A stretch of DNA of 64,000 nt from Peronospora farinosa (GCA_947646735.1 CANTFK010000991.1:186001-250000), one strand, 5' to 3'. Shown: positions 21,301-33,302, counted from the first letter of the stretch. The notes: generated by a model not told the origin, from the sequence alone. A program made the numbers and translations.

Positions 21301-22223
21301 CGAAGTCGAGCGTGACGAGCTTGTGGTCGGACGGTGTGAGAGTGCCCCTTCCAGGATTGCGCGTTACTGCATAATGTCTTCGTCCGTTGGCTGCAGATGA
21401 TGTAGTCGATTTGGTTGAAGATGCAGTGGTCCTTGAGTCATAGTGTCCATGTCGTGATGTTGCGCGCACGTTTCCTAAATGCTGTGCTAGTAATAAACAA
21501 GTCGTTAGCGTCACAGAAAGAAGCGAGAATGTGGCCATTGCGGTTTCGTCGGCCACGGCCCCAATGTTCAAGAAACGATTCATTGTCGCGGCGTTGACCG
21601 ATTTTGGCATTAAAGTCTCCGAGGATGATCGTCGTGTCGCGTTGAGGGAGCTTCGATAGCGCTGTGTTCAGGTCCGCGTAGAAGCCGTCGATTGCTGTAA
21701 CAGGATTTCCACTATGGGGCGCGTATGCGTTCACGATGTTCACTCGCTGGGCTTTGGGAAGACTTAGTTGAAAAATACCAACTCGGTCGGACTGGGCCCA
21801 GTATTTGTAAAGAAACCTGCGTAGATGGGGGGCAACTGCAAAACCAATTCCGTGCCAGCGGTTGGAGCATGGAAGGGTAAGAAGATGATACGTACCGGCC
21901 TTCTGTTTACTTTGAAAGGCAATACGAGTCTCTTGAATCCCCAGGATGTCAATCTTATACGTCAACAGATCTCTGGGAAGGGTCTCATATTGCTTGCGCT
22001 GGGAACCAATGGATTGAACATTAAACGTACCTAATCGGAGATGTCGAGGCTTCGGGCGCGGCTGCGTGCGTCGTGGCGGCTTAGCTGGCGGCTGGGGGTG
22101 AGAGAGGTTAGAAAGAGGTGAGTAGAGGGAGAGGCCCGTCAAAGACTGACGGATGCCGCGAAGCACCAGTCGGAAGAACTGAGCTAGCATCATGCTGGCC
22201 CAAACTTCCCGGGAAGGCGTCAC
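21300..22223 (-). pseudogene. Endonuclease domain of the non-LTR element
   Basis: The frame 21438-22223 begins with a Pro/Arg-rich leader. The endonuclease then shows LGTFNVQSIG (metal-binding Asn), GIQETRI (catalytic Glu), VNAYAPHSG and GDFNAKIG (Asp and Asn). The last motif, SDHKL (catalytic His), lies in the next phase near 21310, so an indel around 21440 breaks the domain. It would nick target DNA to prime reverse transcription. Confidence 0.85.
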
Positions 22224-22250
22224 CCCAACCCGACCAAAAGAATATCCTAG

Positions 22251-24111
22251 TCTATATAATAATAATTTACTGTCTGTCTGTCCGTTTGATCCTTTTCCGG
22301 CATTCGAATTGGCTAAATTTGTTTCGTTTCAATTTTGGATTGGCTGATTATGTATTTTTGGCTCAACTTGCATTGGCAGAGTTTGCATTTTTGCACTATT
22401 ATTACATAGGCAGATCTCCATAAAAGAGTGTCCATAGGTCGTGCTTCTATGTATAAAACGAATATAAGAATCGATGGCACACATAAATGTTTATGTGCAT
22501 CATTACTAATTGCAATATCAACACAGCATTTCTTAAATAATTAGATGAGACACATGCTTTCACTTCGTTTTTCAATACATGGGCTCCGTGCTCAAATAAT
22601 ACACTAAAAAGTGGCAAAAGCAAGCGTTGTTATCAGGTTAAAGTGTATGCAGTCACAATAAGCGAATCGACTCAAATATCATGCATCATACTTAATCAGT
22701 TATCTGAGTCAACCGGATATTCTTCTAGACGGAACGACGGGTTTACATTCACCTTTATACCCATCACTTTACCTTATTTAACCGGGTATATAGAAGTAAA
22801 ATGATGGGTACGAAGATCGAAAGATGACTTTACTTACTGTGTCCGTCAGAACGACGGGTACACATGGTCTTGCGAAACGAAAGGTACACATTGACCAGCG
22901 TCGACAGGTAGACCTTGCCTTTCATACTTATTGACTTCATATGTAGCAATTACCTGACTCAACCAGAATAATAAGTGGGTACGAAGAATATTTAGTATAT
23001 GTTGGCTCACCATGTCCGTCGGAACGACGAGTGAGCATCCCTATTTTAATATATATGGTGGGCCATGCTTCCATCAGCGTAGAATCGCGCCCCTATCCGA
23101 CGGAACAATGGGCACTACCAAAAGCTGCACACAGGCAAAGAGTTGTAACGACGAGTGCACATTGAATCTCATACCCATCACTTTACCTTAATAGTGTTAG
23201 GGAAAATGTTGGATTTTTTTAAGGTCAAAAGGCAAACTCTAGTCACCATGTCTGTTGGAACGACAAGTACACATTGACCTTTATATCATCATTTTAATGT
23301 AGTCAACCAAAATGGTAAAGCGATGATGTAAAGGACAGTACATTACCAGCGTCGACTAAACACCATTTCCGTCGGTATGACTGGTAGACACCCTAGCAAA
23401 TCGCGGCGTTTACCCGTCGTTCCGACAGTGCGAAGTAGAATATATTGGCATTTAACGCAGCACTTTGTTGGGGTGTTCAATCTTCGTTCCAACGGTGTGC
23501 AGTATTGTATATAGGCATCATAAGCACAGCTATTTGCTTGGATGTTTATCCATCATTACGACGATTTAAGTACGCGAAGTCTACGGTAAGAGTTTATTTA
23601 TTAAAAAAATCACGTTGTTTTAATGGAAAGCTGCGCGAAGTCGACGCTGCTAGGTGTGTGCCCGTGGCTCATTTGAATAGGAAAAGCCAACGCTACGCTG
23701 ATAGTAGATTGTTCCATTCAGGGTGTTCAGGTCAATATATTACCAGCGTCGACTTGCGCACCATATCCGTCGGAATAACGAGTATACACCCTAGCAAATT
23801 GCGACGTTTAACATGCCAAAATTTGTTACTTTGCACCATCAGAACGACGAGTGAACACCATAATATGGTGAGTCGATGAAACATGGTGCAATCGTCTATC
23901 GATTCACTAGGGTGTAGGCATCATCTAAATGCAAATGACTGTATATTAACGCGTACCATAAATTCGCTAATGTGTACCCGGCGGAACGACGGGTTTACAT
24001 TGGCCTGAGTACACATTGACTTAAATACCTATTAATCCTCCTAATCCAACCTGATGTTCTAAGCAGAGTGATTGACCAGTATATCCGTCGGAACGACGGT
24101 ACACACCCTAG
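22251..24111 (+). mobile_element. Non-autonomous Helitron H3
   Basis: Starts TCTATATAATAATAAT immediately after the CTAG of H2. It shares the body of H1 and H2 but contains an internal block in the opposite orientation (about 23411-23735). It ends with CCGTCG-GAA-CGACGG (24085-24099), eight bases and CTAG (24108-24111). The B' LTR resumes at 24112. No protein is encoded. Confidence 0.78.
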
Positions 24112-24362
24112 TAGTAATAAAATGTGAGCACTTTTGCTATTGGACGATGTATCGTCTAAATACCTGTGTATGATGTACTTAGTATAGCGTTATCGATCAT
24201 CGAATTTTAATCGATAAGATACGGTATTACCGAATACCGTATTATAACGCTCAAACTTAAAACCTCTCTAAAGAGAAGTATAATAATGCATTATATGCAA
24301 TAAAAGGAAAATTAAACCGTAAGCTTTCGGAATGATGCTCTAACCGTCGTGTATTCCGTTAC
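24112..24362 (-). repeat. Remnant B': first 251 bp of its 5' LTR
   Basis: Minus-strand sequence starting TGTAACGGAATACACGACGG at 24362, as at the start of the B 5' LTR (24872). It ends at 24112 where the Helitron array begins. Joined to 5613-5993 it restores the order seen in the C LTR without loss. Confidence 0.87.
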
Positions 24363-24871
24363 ATTAAATAATTAAAAAGAGCTTGACTTGGGGTCCTTCC
24401 ATGTTTTACATCCTTCCTGTAACGGGGCAGAACGTACCTCACTAGCTCACACGTGCACTTGAGGAAGACTTAAGCCCAAGTATGAGGTATTAAGTAGATT
24501 AATCTTTTTTTATTTATTAGTACTAAATACGAAGTTGTAAAGTCGTAATAAATACGAGTGTTTTCGCCTTTCGGAATTCACACACTTTCATGTTGATTAG
24601 CTATTGGTCTATATTGGGACTTTAGGCCCCAATAATAAACCAATAATAAATTGCCACGCTGTGCCGCTATTCGGGCACAGCACCTACCTACATATGTAAT
24701 CAATAATTTCTTCGATGCTATATATGCATTAGGCTCATTACACTTCCGCACTTTTGCTCGCCCATTGTATGATGTAGATAGATTTGCAAGAACCCCATTA
24801 CAAGTCTAACGGATGTCTGAATGAATCCTTAATGGTTATAAACCAGCCGAAGTTGTACTTTTAAAATATAT
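24363..24871 (+). repeat. Flanking DNA with a solo family-A LTR (24418-24742)
   Basis: 24418-24742 is a 325-bp solo LTR of family A (TGTAACGGGG at the left, CTCATTACA at the right), in the same orientation as the A LTR, flanked by a perfect CTTCC duplication (24413-24417, 24743-24747). A solo LTR arises by LTR-LTR recombination. The remaining about 180 bp (24363-24412, 24748-24871) holds no recognisable feature. Confidence 0.85.
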
Positions 24872-25505
24872 TGTAACGGAATACACGACGGTTGGAGCAT
24901 CATTCCGAAAGTTTACGGTTGAAACTTCCTCTTTTTGCAAACAATGTATTCTTAATACTTCTCTTTAGAGAGGTTTTAAGTTTGAGCGTTATAATACGGT
25001 ATTCGGTAATACCGTATCTTATCGATTAAAATTCGATGATCGATAACGCTGTACGAAGTACATCATACACTGATGTTTGGACGACACATCGTCCAATAGC
25101 AAAAGTCTTCATATTATAATTACTATATAGTAAGTAATCTAGTGTAGGGCACTTCGAGTAGGACTTTTCATAAAATCTTAATGCATAAATAAAATCAGTT
25201 CTCATTTTGAGTTTAAGATCGCAAGTCGTTCTGACTTGTTCTCTTGTGCACTTCGTGCGTTGGTTCTCTGAACCTTAAGCTTCTAGCTTGCTCTTGCACT
25301 CTGTGTGTTGGTTCTCTGAATCTTAAGCTTATTGCTTGCAGACTAAAAGTCCCTCCTCGTTCCTTAGAACAGGATGACTTTAAGTCGTTTAATTAGTTCT
25401 TTAGAACTAAGTGGCTTTTAGCCTCAACTCTATTTAGTTCTCTAGAACTAAGAGGCTTTCAGCCTAAAAGTCTTTATCATTTTTACGGCTGCGAGCTTCC
25501 CTATA
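24872..25505 (+). repeat. 5' LTR of element B
   Basis: 634 bp beginning TGTAACGGAATACACG. Its end (CTTCCCTATA) differs from the 3' LTR end (CTCCGCTACA) but matches remnant B'. A degenerate primer site CAATAGCAC follows at 25508-25516. The stretch 25223-25464 is a run of consecutive short hairpins. Confidence 0.85.
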
Positions 25506-25564
25506 CTCAATAGCACCCAGAGTCAATTCTACGTCTGATTCTTTAAGAATGACTCTTTGTGAAG

Positions 25565-26566
25565 ATGGAGATTCAAAATAACCTCTTTGAGGCGCAACCA
25601 CTCGCATTAGATAAACTATCTGCGTTCTTTGGTATCGATCAAATCAAGGCTCTTTTGGCCCAAGGCCCGGAGGTTCTGAATGCTCGCCTTGAGGCCTTCA
25701 TGCGTTATGAAGCAACGCTACTCGGGCAGGTCCACGACCAGGCAGCGTGAGCTGCGCCTACGCAGTAAATTCAGGTACCTGTGCCCGATGCAGAGCCAAA
25801 GGCTTGCCCATTTGTTTTAAACGTAAAGACCTTTGAGGGAAAGGAGGGAGAAATTCTTCTCCTCTGGATCCGAGAAGTTGAAATGGCAATGGATGCCGCC
25901 ATGCTTGTATCAGATAAGAAACGAGCTGGCTTGTCCATTTCGAAGCTCGGTGGAAGAGCTAGAGAGTGGGCTCTAACGGGCGATGTCTCTGTAAATGCCG
26001 CGTTTTACACATGGGAAATGCTCAAAAAGCAATTAACTTGTGTGTTTGCACCGCCTAATCAGGCTTATCGTTTGCGCTCACGTTTCTTAGCTACCCGACA
26101 GGGTAAGAAAGAATTGTCGGACTATGTCCAAGAGTTGAGAACTCTCATTGCTGCTATGCAGCAGGACCCACTGGAAGAAGAAGTCCGAGTAACCATTTTT
26201 ATGGAAGGACTTCGCACTGGGGTCGCCAGGACAGAAGTTTTTCGTGTCCAGCCTTCGACTTTCAAAGAGGAAGTGAGCATAGCGTTTAACGCTGAATTTA
26301 ATTTCAAATCTTCTCGCTATGGTCTGCCATGGTACAGATTAAATGCCTCTAGCAGGGCGGAACCCATGGACCTCAGCCAGGCTGAAGAAGCTGAGCTTCA
26401 AGCTGCTGAGCAGCAAGGTAACATCCGTAGGTGTTACATGTGCAGAAGCACTAGGCATCTTCGCCCTAGCTATCCGTTGCGAAAGCAACGTTCAAATCGG
26501 CAGAGCCGAAACCCTGCTCCTAGCCAAAAGGCGAGCAGGCCAGGGAAAAACGTCAACTCCCAGTAG
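25565..26566 (+). pseudogene. Gag of element B
   Basis: Same frame as the intact gag of C (333 codons from the ATG), with two nonsense codons: TGA at 25748-25750 and TAA at about 25766. The capsid part contains [52 protein letters not shown] and [14 protein letters not shown]. The knuckle reads [14 protein letters not shown]: the fourth ligand, normally Cys, is Tyr, as in C. The frame overlaps the pol frame at the junction (RGAPYW in one phase), and pol lies in the -1 phase. Confidence 0.85.
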
Positions 26567-26599
26567 GCGCGGGGCGCCCTATTGGGAAAGAACTAAGTT

Positions 26600-29500
26600 C
26601 TGTTGAATCTTTAGGAGGTAAAGATAAACAGGGCTTAGCTCCAGGTGGTTCTGTGAATGCTTCCATGGAACAAGATTACAAGCCAGGCTTGTTGGTTGTG
26701 TCGGCAACCGTTAAGGGTTTTGAGAAGCCATGGTCAATTCTAATTGACTCAGGGGCGTCAGGAAATTATGTCCGACGTCGTTCCTTGAAGGGAGTCAGCT
26801 GTATGCTGAGGCACTGGAAGCGCAAGAGGGTGACAGTATAACCGTTCGTCTCGCGACAGGTGTACGTGTCACCGTTCCTAAAGTTCCGTTGAACTTAGGT
26901 GTAAAGCTCTTAGACTTCAATAGCGTTGAACGCTATCTTGTCCTAGATTTGGACTCGAGATATGATCTCATTCTCGGTATGGCCTGGCTGGAACGCCATG
27001 AGCCGTGGATCGATTGGAGATCCAAAACTTTAGGCGCAACGCGCAATGTTCCTAGCGAAGCTTTGAAGAGTCATGAAACCACCTTCGCTAGAAAACAAAA
27101 GTGCTATTGGCGCAAGCCATTAACTGAATTAGTGTGCTGGACATTGGAGTGTCTGAGTTGATAAACTGCAACGTTAACAATAATAGTGTCGAGCATAGCT
27201 CAGTGACACCTAGTGGAACGGCACGTACTCCGTTGAGTGATACTCATAGTAATATTGAGACACTGGATGTCGATAATGACATCGGCCATTGCAAAAAGCA
27301 AGCTAAGGTCGATGACCTTGTTAGTGATGCCACCTGTGATATTGACTCGCTGGATGTCGGTAATGACATCAGCTCTCGTATAGAGCAAGCTAAGGTCGAA
27401 GATCCTGTTAGTGATGTAACATGTGACGATGACTCACTGAATGTTAGTGATGACATCGGCTCTCGCATAGGGCAGGTTAAGGTCAAGGAAACCAACGACC
27501 TTAGGAATGATGGTACCCAAGTACTTTACAAATTACGGTCTCGTCAATGAGACGGCAGCGTCGCCAGATGGCGGCTGCGAGACGTAAAGCGTCTGCTTTA
27601 TCACATAGTAATGTCAGTGACCAGTTGTACACCCTGTTAAACGGAGTGACAGGTGATGTAGATGGTGAGGTTGACCTTGAGGCCTTCCCATCATTAAATG
27701 CTCTCTTAGAGCTAAAAGAAATGTATGTGGATGAGTTTCATCAAGCCTTGAAGGCTGGTGTTCTACCCGATATGGTGGTCATTCGACCTAATCTCGAGCT
27801 GAACTCATCCTCGCTTGTCGATGAGGCAGTCCTTGAAGATACAAAGGCAGCACTTAGTGCACGTAGTGGAGCATCTATTCTGAAGAACCCTTCAGATCCC
27901 TACTATCCTTTAGTTGAGGGATTTCAGGACGTGGTGTGTCACGATCCACCGTCGGTTCTACCGCCTGATAGGGATGTACGTCATGAGATTGATTTGGTTC
28001 CTGGAACCAAATGCTGCGTAACACGGCAGTGGACTTTACCCAAAGAACAGTGTGACGTCATTGACGAGTTCTTTCGTGCAAATCATGCGGCAGGTATGGT
28101 GCGCGAGAAGTAGATCTATGCACTCGACACCTACTTTCTGTGTCAAGAAGCCGAAGGGTAAGTGGCGTATTGTTCATGCTTATAATAAGCTCAATGCGGC
28201 CACTATACCTGCACAGACGCCAATACCCAGGAAGGATGTTCTTCAGAACAATATGGTTGGTTGTACCATGTACAGTGCGCTCGACTTAGTCGATGGTTAT
28301 TACCAATTGCTCATGCGAGCTAGCGATATTCCGCTTATTGCTGTTAGTACTCCGAGCGGTATTCTATGGGAGTGGTTGGTGATGCGTAGGGGCTATCGAA
28401 TTCTCCGTCTACGTTTAACCGTTTGGTGACGCAATTGTTTCGACACCATCGAAGTTATGCACATACGTACTTTGATGACATTTTTGTCCATAGCCGTGCT
28501 GAACATGGACGGTCAGATATTGAGAACCATATTGTTCATTTACGAGCTGTGTTCGAGTGCATGCGCACTAATAAGCTATTTGCTAATTTATCTAAGTGCA
28601 TCTTCGGGGCCGAAGAAGTTCCCTTTCTAGGGTGCTTCATTGAGAAGCGAGGACTACGAGCGGATCCCGCCAAAGTCAAAGCCATAGTCATTGGCCTGTT
28701 CCACAATCTCAGAAGGACTTGCGTAAATGGCTTGGCCTTGCCAATTACTTACACAAGTATAGCGAAAATTACGCTGATATGGCTCGGCCATTATCCAATC
28801 TCCTTGAAAAGGATGTGGAATGGTGTTGGCGTGCCGAACACGAAGACGTTTTTAAAGCGGTGAAGGCTAACCTTCTTCATGCTCCTATTTTGGCTTTGCC
28901 AGACCCTGACCGACCGTTTAGCGTCGTCTGTGACGCATCGGACTTTGCCATTGGCAGTGCTCTGTTACAAACATATGATGAAGTCCGTGAGCGTGTGATC
29001 GCTTTTAAATCTCGCCAGCTGAAAGCTGCAGAAAAGAACTATCCCGCTCATGAAAAAGAGCTACTTGCGATGAAGTATTATCTAGTCAAATTCAGAGTTC
29101 ATCTGCTGGCTCAAAGCCTTTTGTGATCTATACCGATCATGCATCCTTACGAACTGCAACCCAGTCTCCGCATCTCTCGCAGAGAATGGCCGGTTGGTTG
29201 TCATTCTTTGCCGAATATAATTTTGAGGTAAAATATAAGCCGAGCAAGCAAAATGCTTTGGCTGATGCGTTGTCACGCAGACCTGACTATGAGCTTGCTC
29301 ATGTTACGACGTTTTCGTCTTCTATTATTGATCTCGTTCGATCGGTGTATGCTAAAGATGATCATTGTATAGAGTTGCTACATGCTCTTGGCAGTGATGA
29401 GTTTAAAGACACGGACATTAAATTGTCGGCACGATTGCGTGCAAGCCTCCATCGATATTCTATCGATGAGGGGCTGTTGTACTATTGTACAGATGTGGCG

Positions 29501-30704
29501 GATCCTCCGCGTACTGTAATTCCTCACGACGAGGAACTGTAGTATCGTATCCTCTATGAGGTACATGACACCGCCGTCGGTGGTCATTTGGGTCGTGAAA
29601 AGACCTATGGGGCAGTATGCCAAAGTTACTGGTGGCCCAAATTATATAAATGGATGAGCACATATGTGCGTACGTGTGAAATGTGTAAACGGGTGAATCG
29701 TTCGCCCCATTCGTCAGCGCCGCTGGATAATTTGCCTATTCCCACTGGGTGCTGGGAATCCATTAGTATGGACTTTGTATTTGGCCTACCGAAAGATTCG
29801 CATGGCAACACAGGTATTGTGGTCTTTGTTGACCGTTTGAGCAAGATGGCTCACTTAGCGGCTGTGCCAGATTCGATCGATGGTATGGGTACAGCGGAGC
29901 TGTTTATCGATCGGGTGTTTCGCCAACATGGCTTGCCAGTGGCAATTGTTTCTGATCGTGATCCGCGTTTTACGAGTAAATTTTGGAAGACCGTTTTTCA
30001 GGTGCTATGTACCCGTTTGGACATATTCACAGCGGATCATCCGCAGACCGATGGTCAAACCGAACGCGTAAATCGCGTTGTTGAAGATATCCTCCGCAGC
30101 GTTTGTGCTGAAACGCCTAAGCGTTGGATCTGTATGCTCCCTGTAGTTTAGTTTGCACTAAATAACTCCTTGCACGCCTCTACCGGCTACACTCCGTTCT
30201 ATGTGAATGGCCTCACACACCCATGCATTCCGTTAGCACTACCACCGAGCGGTTCAAGGCTTGGTGGTGGAGAGGTTGCCGATCGGCTTGCTGATGTCAA
30301 CCCTAATACTGTTACGAAACAGGTGAATACGTTTCTCGCAACGCGACTAAATGTCTTAAGACATGTGCAAGACGCAATGGCTGAAAGCCAAGCCAAACAT
30401 ATATAATGCTAAAGGAAGAAGTTGTATTGATGATTATGAGGTTGAAGACCAAGTATTACTTAATGCAAAAAACCTACCTACCAATGTAGTATCTGCTGTC
30501 TTTAAGACGAAGTTGCGTCCGCGCTTTATCGGACACTTTACGGTCGTGTCCAAGAAAGGCTTAGCGTATACGCTTAATCTGCCGCGCAAATTGCGTACGC
30601 ACCCCGTGTTATACGTCGGCATGCTCAAGCCATATCGGTATCCGTCCCAAGTGAACGCTAAGGCGCTCGCGCCGAGCTCATCGGCACTGCCGCAGGACGG
30701 ATAA
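26600..30704 (+). pseudogene. Pol of element B, multiply broken
   Basis: Order: protease ([10 protein letters not shown] at 26740, [11 protein letters not shown]), a linker with three copies of a roughly 32-residue repeat (27250-27480), RT ([34 protein letters not shown]), RNase H ([25 protein letters not shown]), HHCC and integrase (SMDFVFGLP, VSDRDPRFTS, DGQTERVNRV) and a C-terminal LRPRFIGHFTVV segment. Breaks include a base lost near 26789 (against C), a stop at 27548, and shifts near 28100, 28420, 28700, 29125, 29540 and 30150. No chromodomain is seen; the frame ends at 30702-30704. Confidence 0.88.
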
Positions 30705-30705
30705 T

Positions 30706-31956
30706 TTAAACCAAGAGGTCAAGCTGTCTCTCTACTCGGTTCCAACTCTGCTCTACCGATTTGAGGCGAGTATGCATCGACTGCACAGTCTCACGGAGAG
30801 ACCGCACCTCTTCAAATAGCTCGGCATGAGCTTGAGTCGGTACACCGGCCTCCTCCGGCTTTGCTTGATGGACAGGGAAACCTTCAGTTCCATGTAAAAA
30901 GTCTTCTGCAGAAACGTCGCCGCATGGTCAAAACCAGCATCTGGTGAAGTGGCGGGGATATCCTGAGTCGTGGAACTCATGGGAGTTCGAGGTTCCCCTT
31001 CGTCAGGATTGCCCATTTGCCGTGGACTTTATAGAGCGTCGTGCGCAAGGCCAACCTGTTGGCGATGACGCTTCTCACCAGTAGTGTTGAGGATAGGCGA
31101 GTTAGTGGCCTCGGCCTGTCGTGAGCTCGCGGCTACAGGTGTAGCCGAATCGCTGGAGTGCTGGGTAGCAGACGCATATTGCGTTCGTTGAGACTTCAAC
31201 ATTTTTGGGCCTTCTGTTTAGCGTAATCGTAACGCATTTTTCGTTCGAGACGAACATCTGCCACGTCGGCACTTTCCCGTAGAGCCCACATGCTGCTTAA
31301 ACGTCGCGCATATGCGCCCAGCGGTTAAAAGCCGTGTCTTGTTCTTCCTCGGTTTCCCCCGCGAACAGAAGGATGGGAACGCCCTTTATGGGAGGAACTG
31401 GCGCACCGCGCACTTGCCTGTTGAGGCGTTCCAGGTATTGGATTTGCGTAGTGATATGAGGTTCCAGATAGCGTTGACGAAGGGACGTTCGCGTAGCAGC
31501 ATCCTCGGGTGAAATGGCCTCAGGCCCAATGGCCCAGCCAGAGAGGGAATGACCAGATGCCTTCTTAAGGCGTTATTCCACTGTAGGTGGTTTGAACCTA
31601 TACTGTCGGTGGTCCTGAAGTCTCGCCATGTTCTTCGTCCGGCGCTTGGCACCTTCCTCTTGGTCGATGGTCTGCTGTTGCTGCTCGTCGAGTGGGTTAG
31701 TAACCGTCGCTGCTGACGATAGTTCAGGCGGGTACCGTAACGCTGTTAGCGCATCTGCAGCACCACGTCCTGGAAACAAATTTGGTGCATTATTACTGTC
31801 ATGTTCACCCGTAAGGGTGGTTAAAGGGGACCCATCGGGTTCCACAAAGACGGTGTCACATTCGTAATCAACCGCTTCGTCAAGGTCGCCTTCGATGAGG
31901 TCCCGTAAAGTCTGTGAATCATTGCCAAGAGGCGTCATGTTATGTGCCGTGAACAA
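30706..31956 (-). pseudogene. Antisense accessory ORF of element B (aORF-B), broken
   Basis: Minus-strand frame pieces opposite to gag-pol, between pol and the 3' LTR. The first piece (31573-31956; first ATG near 31938) is acidic, followed after an in-phase stop by RLKKASGHSLSG and EEEQDTAFNRWAHMRD, then in another phase RLSSMWALRESADVADVRLERKMRYDYAKQ. The last piece ends in a coiled-coil-like AELFEEVRSLRETVQSMHTRL, then WNRVERQLDLLV and a stop at 30706-30708, one base from the pol stop. RESADVADVRLERKMRYDYAKQ resembles the helical section of aORF-D. Its function is not recognised. Confidence 0.6.
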
Positions 31957-32048
31957 ACCGTGAGGTTTAAACGTTCGCTAAAGCACTACCTCAGAGAGGA
32001 AAGATGTCGGATGACATTCTATGGGAACGTCAGTCTGGTGGGGGAGAG

Positions 32049-32681
32049 TGTAACGGGGTTACACGACGGTTGTAGCGTCTTTCCGAAAGTTTACGGTTGA
32101 ATTTTCCTTTTATTGCATATAATGCATTATTATACTTCTCTTTAGAGAGGTTTTGAGTTTGAGCGTTAAGATACGATATTCGGTAATACCGTATCCTATC
32201 GATTAGAATTCGATGATCGATAACGCTGTACGAAGTACATCATACACAGATATTTAGACGATACATCGTCCAATAGCAAAAGTCTTCATATTATAATTAC
32301 TATATAGTAAGTAATCTAGTGTAGGGCACTTAGAGTAGGACTTTTCATAAAATCTTAATGCATAAATAAAATCAGTTCTCATTTTGAGTTTAAGATCGCA
32401 AGTCGTTCTGACTTGTTCTCTTGTGCACTTCGTGCGTTGGTTCTCTGAACCTTAAGCTTCTAGCTTGCTCTTGCACTCTGTGCGTTGGTTCTCTGAACCT
32501 TAAGCTTATTGCTTGCAGACTAAAAGTCCCTCCTCGTTCCTTAGAACAGGGTGACTTTAGGTCGTTTAATTAGTTCTTTAGAACTAAGTGGCTTTTAGCC
32601 TCAACTCTATTTAGCTCTCTAGAGCTAAGAGGCCCAGCCTAAAGTCTTCCTCTGGCTAAAGAGCTGTGCAGCTCCGCTACA
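32049..32681 (+). repeat. 3' LTR of element B with preceding polypurine tract
   Basis: 633 bp, TGTAACGGGG...CTCCGCTACA. GGTGGGGGAGAG ends at 32048 and is the likely polypurine tract. The terminal 35 bp match the C LTR rather than the B 5' LTR. Confidence 0.87.
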
Positions 32682-33302
32682 CGTAGCGTTGGATGCTCGA
32701 TGAAATGATTGTTGCAGCTGACCATGAAGTAATTTTCTATCCAGAATGTTTGTAGGAACTTACTTCACCGAGAACTTCCGTGGTGCGACAAAGCGGTATA
32801 TGCGCATTATTTGCGATCATTCGTGGGCAGGCTTGCAGCGAACAGTCTCGCTTGTATTAGCTTACATCAGCGTTGAGCAAATCTGTCGGTATGCGCGGAA
32901 AGCACACCGATGCATGGATGTTTATTGGAAAGGTCTGCGTGGAAAACAGGCCGAGTACGCAGTGCTTAGATATCGGTCCCATGGTCATGTGTCGAATTCG
33001 GTCTATAGGACATCAATGCCCTTCTTATAGAAGCTCTAGGGCTGATGTTTGACACGACTCCATGGCAAGCAAGCGTTTCTATTGGTTGATACCACTTATT
33101 TTGGATCAATTTTTAATCAATATTAATTAACTTAATCATTAATAAGATGCGGCTATTTCTTGTCCACGATAAATTGCATATTCTTTTTAAACTTTAACAT
33201 CTTATAGCTCAGTCTGAAAAAGAAAGGGAGAATCCGAGACCCAGGAGTGGGCTGCTATCTCCCTCTTTTCATGCTACATTGGCAGAGTTAAGTCATTGTG
33301 AA
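32682..33302 (+). other. Unassigned DNA between element B and the solo LTR
   Basis: A 94-codon frame (32746-33030) is present, with no recognisable domain or relative; coding status is doubtful. From about 33145 to 33302 the sequence resembles 54462-54621 at the matching place of transporter copy 2, but with many more differences than in the rest of the duplication. Confidence 0.4.

Larger units (their letters stand above)
19008..22239 (-). mobile_element. Non-LTR retrotransposon (APE type, RTE-like), near full length
   Basis: About 3.2 kb on the minus strand, flanked by a 12-bp duplication GAATATCCTAGT (18996-19007 and 22240-22251). It encodes, in order, an apurinic-type endonuclease, a reverse transcriptase with YADD and a C-terminal Cys/His-poor tail, split by several frameshifts. 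The single long ORF plan and size suggest the RTE group, but clade assignment was not possible by eye. No clear poly(A) is seen at the 3' end (19008 side). Confidence 0.88.
24872..32681 (+). mobile_element. Ty3/Gypsy retrotransposon B, full length but decayed
   Basis: 5' LTR 24872-25505, gag 25565-26566, pol to 30704, an antisense frame 30706-31956 and 3' LTR 32049-32681. At least ten frame breaks lie in pol. The LTRs match over most of their length but their last 35 bp or so differ, and no 5-bp duplication is seen (TATAT left, CGTAG right), which suggests a recombinant copy. Confidence 0.9.
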
